DNA of 7,511 bases, from positions 1 through 7,511 of the forward strand of contig JAZRPW010000013.1 in assembly GCA_045649405.1 (NCBI GenBank), written 5' to 3'. This document shows positions 4,697 through 7,511 of the stretch, one piece after another; position 1 is the stretch's first letter, and each line of letters opens with the position of its first letter. Made by a program: the position numbers and the translations under genes. The notes under the pieces were generated by a model. That model ran no database searches and was not told where the DNA came from. It saw nothing but the letters and a program-made list of their open reading frames with translations. This DNA comes from RUG11462 sp045649405. GTDB lineage: Bacteria > Bacillota > Clostridia > Oscillospirales > Acutalibacteraceae.

Positions 4697-7495
4697 TTAT
4701 TTAACTTTTACTTTTTTAGTTTTGCTCCAAGCAGAGAACGCTTTTTGTTTGCCAGATTTAATCATTGCTCTGATTTGCACTTGATAAGTGCCTTTTTTGA
4801 GCTTTTTGATTGCTTTAGTAACTGTCTTTTTAGTAGCAAATGTTTTTGTTTTCCATTTGCCTTTGAGTTTGTATCTAACCTGGAAACCAGTAGCATCTGC
4901 AACAGCGGTATATTTAACTTTAAACTGCTTTTTACCCTTTGTGAGTTTAAATGTTGGAACTTTTAAAGTTAATTTAGCAGTAGCTTTGCCTTTTGAAATT
5001 ATTTTACCGCATTTTACACAAACATTATCACCAGTGTAACCGTCTGCGAAATATGTTGCATTCTTTTCGTCTTTTAAAATTGTAGTTTTGTGTTCTGTAA
5101 TAAATTTAATTCCGTTTTCTTTTGCATATTTTTCAGCTGTTGACCCTTTTTCGCCATAAATCACAAAGTCTTCAATCAAATCATATCCTTGACCAAAAAA
5201 TTCTTCGCTATCATAATAGCCAACTGCGTGTTCTCCAATTTCTGTAACTGATGAAGGAATGTAAACTGATTGTAAATTTGTGTAATTATACAAAGCATCT
5301 TGTTCAATTTTTGTCATTGTAGTTGGGAAATTCACTTTTGTTAACTTAGATTTAAAGTTTGCCACTACAGAAGGAATTGTTTTTGAGCCTTCAGCTATTG
5401 TTAATTCTGTGATATCACAATAAAAGAATGTTTCTTCACCAATGCTTGTTACGGCATCACCTATACTCATACTTGTTAATGAGTCGCAATCATAAAACGC
5501 ATAATCGCCAATGCTTGTTACACTGTTTGGAATTGTAATGTTTGTTAATGATGAGCAATTAGAAAACGCACCTCTGCCTATGCTTGTTACACTGTTTGGA
5601 ATTGTAATGCTTGTTAATGATGAGCAATTACAAAATGCTTTTTCGCCAATGCTTGTTACGCTGTTTGGAATTGTTATGCTTGTTAATGATGAACAATTTT
5701 CAAACGCATAAGCATTAATTTTTGTTATACCTTGAGGAATAACCAAATCAACTACAAGGTTACCATTGAGATATAATTTATCAGCATAACATAATGGGTT
5801 TGCCTCATAATCTGCAAACTCAATTTCGCACCATGCTTTTAAATCTTTTATATTTACACCTGTCAATGACGAGCAATTTTCAAACGCATAATTACCAATG
5901 CTTGTTACACTGTTTGGAATTGTAATGCTTGTTAATGATGAACAATCATAAAACGCATAATCACCAATGCTTGTTACACTGTTTGGAATTGTAATGCTTG
6001 TTAATGATGAGCAATCATAAAACGAATAGTTGCTAATTTTTGTTGCGCCTTGTGGAATAACCAAATCAGTCACAAGGTTACCATTGAGATATAATTTATC
6101 AGCATAATATAATGGGTTTGTAGTGGAATTAGCAAACTCAATTTCGCACCATGCTTTTAAATCTGTTATATTTACACCTGTCAATGACGAGCAATTTTCA
6201 AACGCATAATCACCAATGCTTGTTACACTATTTGGAATAGTTATGTTTGTTAATGACGAGCAATTATAAAATGCATAATCACCAATGCTTGTTACACTAT
6301 TTGGAATTGAGATATTAGTTAACGAATGGCAAGCATAAAATGCTCTTTCTGCAATACTTGTCACGCCGTCTTCAATCTCAACAGTTTTAATAAAATCTTT
6401 ATAAAAATTCCAAGCATTATAATAATTGCCGTCACTTAAAACTTTAAGAACACCAGTCTCAACATTTAGCAACCATTTCCCACTCGCGCCATAAATTCCT
6501 TGCCCAAAAATTCCAACATTTATGCCAGGAACATACAACGCAGAAAATCTTGCTTTTACGTCTGTAATACCACAAGACAAGTCGTCGCCACCTTGTTCTC
6601 TATTTGCAATATTTACATTGTTTTCAACTGCAACACGAATACCACGAATCCATTTTGGTTCAAACGTTGAAACGTCTATATAAAGTGTTTCTTTTTCGCT
6701 ATGTTGAACTACACACGTTGTTTTTACGCTAAATTTTTCTCCATCATCGGTTACTGCAAAAATCTCCACAATAAATTTAACTGGTGATTTTTCATTTTCA
6801 CATTTTTTACCGTTCTTTTGACACCATTTTTTATAAGTCACTTCTGACTGACCTTTATATTTGTCATAAACGTTTTTGTAACCATGAATGCTATCTTTTA
6901 AAAACACATCAATGGCAAGATAACCTTTTAACGATGGGTTTGGATGTGCTTTTGCATATTCAATACCTTTTGCAATTTGCTCAGCGTAATCATAAGTTTC
7001 GCCTTGGGGTTTTTGATTAATATGGTCACCTGCATTGTTATCTGTCAAGTGAGCATCTTCATTCGCACCCGAAGTATGAAAATAAGCTTGATGCGTTTCT
7101 TGTCTTCTTGGATATGGGCTGTTAAGTTCTAATTGATAACCGCCTGATGTAAGTGATTTTGCTTCTTCAAAATCTTTTTTATACCCATCATCGCCATGAA
7201 CTCTTACCATTGGGTTTTCTCTGTTTTTATAACCTTGTTTGATACCATCTTTTTCAATGTTGTAGTCAACGATTTCATAAGACTCATAGTAATCTTCAAA
7301 CAAGAAGTTTGCAAATGAAGCATGTGTCCAAGCACCATAAGTTTCAGCATATGCTTCCGCCTTAAAGTCAAATGCATGGTAACCAGCATATTCATATACA
7401 TACTCATTAGTTTCAGCGCTTGCTGGGATTGACACAAATGTTAAAGTTGAAACTATCAACACAAAACACATTAAAATTGACAATAATTTCTTCAT
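4697..7495 (-). CDS. Secreted BspA-like leucine-rich-repeat surface protein with a lysine-rich C-terminal domain
   Basis: This 932-residue protein starts with a clear signal peptide (MKKLLSILMC..., cleavage after SIPASA, residue 27). Residues 33-327 are an unrecognised domain shared with the neighbouring anchored protein. Residues about 335-377 resemble the cap that precedes BspA-type LRRs. About 378-798 is an array of 23-residue LRR_5 units of the pattern VTSIGxxAFxxCSSLTxIxIPNS, roughly ten clear and several degenerate, interrupted twice by a longer insert containing DLKAWCEIEFA and YADKLYLNGNLV. Then come GYTGDNVCVKCGK (819-831, CxxC at 826/829) and a fibronectin-III-like tail (about 841-932) with some 27 lysines and no membrane helix or sorting motif. 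BspA-like proteins are known in adhesion to host matrix proteins and other bacteria; that role here is inference. The start has AAGGAG (7508-7503) 7 nt upstream. Its promoter lies beyond the right edge. Confidence 0.92.
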   Translation of the reverse strand: MKKLLSILMCFVLIVSTLTFVSIPASAETNEYVYEYAGYHAFDFKAEAYAETYGAWTHASFANFLFEDYYESYEIVDYNIEKDGIKQGYKNRENPMVRVHGDDGYKKDFEEAKSLTSGGYQLELNSPYPRRQETHQAYFHTSGANEDAHLTDNNAGDHINQKPQGETYDYAEQIAKGIEYAKAHPNPSLKGYLAIDVFLKDSIHGYKNVYDKYKGQSEVTYKKWCQKNGKKCENEKSPVKFIVEIFAVTDDGEKFSVKTTCVVQHSEKETLYIDVSTFEPKWIRGIRVAVENNVNIANREQGGDDLSCGITDVKARFSALYVPGINVGIFGQGIYGASGKWLLNVETGVLKVLSDGNYYNAWNFYKDFIKTVEIEDGVTSIAERAFYACHSLTNISIPNSVTSIGDYAFYNCSSLTNITIPNSVTSIGDYAFENCSSLTGVNITDLKAWCEIEFANSTTNPLYYADKLYLNGNLVTDLVIPQGATKISNYSFYDCSSLTSITIPNSVTSIGDYAFYDCSSLTSITIPNSVTSIGNYAFENCSSLTGVNIKDLKAWCEIEFADYEANPLCYADKLYLNGNLVVDLVIPQGITKINAYAFENCSSLTSITIPNSVTSIGEKAFCNCSSLTSITIPNSVTSIGRGAFSNCSSLTNITIPNSVTSIGDYAFYDCDSLTSMSIGDAVTSIGEETFFYCDITELTIAEGSKTIPSVVANFKSKLTKVNFPTTMTKIEQDALYNYTNLQSVYIPSSVTEIGEHAVGYYDSEEFFGQGYDLIEDFVIYGEKGSTAEKYAKENGIKFITEHKTTILKDEKNATYFADGYTGDNVCVKCGKIISKGKATAKLTLKVPTFKLTKGKKQFKVKYTAVADATGFQVRYKLKGKWKTKTFATKKTVTKAIKKLKKGTYQVQIRAMIKSGKQKAFSAWSKTKKVKVK
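5228..6364 (-). repeat. LRR-encoding tandem repeat array (69-bp units with a 318-bp higher-order repeat)
   Basis: The conserved block encoding VTSIG recurs with anchor positions 5442, 5511, 5580, 5649, 5898, 5967, 6216, 6285 and 6354. The spacing is 69 bp (23 codons) except for two gaps of 249 bp. The 249 + 69 spacing makes a 318-bp (106-codon) higher-order repeat, roughly 5649-5966 and 5967-6284. Each copy includes an insert-bearing unit, about 5729-5865 and 6047-6183. Units near 5228-5440 are degenerate. Near-identity between units suggests recent expansion or ongoing homogenisation. Confidence 0.9.
6515..7399 (-). repeat. Copy 1 of the shared 295-residue surface domain
   Basis: Encodes residues 33-327 of the LRR protein, directly after the signal peptide. 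It matches 1816-2700 without gaps. Conserved Cys are at residues 225, 232 and 308. Here the domain is N-terminal and followed by LRRs, whereas in the other protein it is central and followed by a membrane anchor, so it behaves as a mobile module. Confidence 0.93.
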
Positions 7496-7502
7496 AGCTT
7501 TA

Positions 7503-7508
7503 CTCCTT
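7503..7508 (-). promoter_or_regulatory. Ribosome binding site of the LRR protein gene
   Basis: AAGGAG on the minus strand sits 7 nt upstream of ATG 7495, confirming this start even though only 16 bp of upstream sequence are in the window. Confidence 0.88.
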
Positions 7509-7511
7509 TTA

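Noticed and set aside
5442..6364. Regular repeats resembling a CRISPR array
   Set aside because: The units are adjacent 69-bp coding repeats with no unique spacers, in frame with a signal-peptide protein and translating to LRRs.

Overview
The window looks like a chromosomal segment of a low-GC Gram-positive bacterium, probably a gut Clostridia (Oscillospiraceae/Ruminococcus-like) lineage. This is inferred from the AT-rich composition, strong AGGAGG-type ribosome binding sites, TTGAAA/TATAAT promoters, U-tract hairpin terminators, a BspA-type leucine-rich-repeat (LRR) surface protein, and a RecJ N-terminus of the Clostridia type. The assignment comes from gene style; no marker gene is present.

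Left part (1-1400): the 5' end of recJ runs leftward off the edge. It is divergent from a complete 1-phosphofructokinase gene (fruK-like), and a 139-bp intergenic region carries two back-to-back sigma-A promoters with extended -10 elements. fruK ends at a 45-bp near-perfect palindrome that also lies directly downstream of the next gene, which is convergent, so it can serve as a two-way terminator.

Right part (1399-7495): two large secreted-protein genes on the minus strand. The gene transcribed first (7495->4697, 932 aa) has a signal peptide, a roughly 295-residue domain I do not recognise, a long array of 23-residue BspA-like LRRs, a CxxC motif and a very lysine-rich fibronectin-III-like tail. 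It ends at its own terminator (4664-4689). The second gene (4482->1399, 1027 aa) has its own promoter. It encodes a signal peptide, about 490 residues of unrecognised beta-rich modules, a Thr/Pro/Gly/Val linker, a second copy of the same 295-residue domain, a helical segment, an acidic stretch and a C-terminal membrane anchor preceded by a degenerate sortase-like motif.

The main point of interest is the unnamed domain shared by the two neighbouring surface proteins. A hand alignment without gaps gives about 78% identity overall, but as a mosaic: about 85%, then a 58-residue block near 47%, then about 87%. One protein appears membrane- or wall-anchored and the other secreted or loosely wall-bound, so they may be a paralogous pair acting together at the cell surface. 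Their ligand cannot be read from the sequence. recJ and fruK are ordinary housekeeping or metabolic genes with no visible link to the surface pair.
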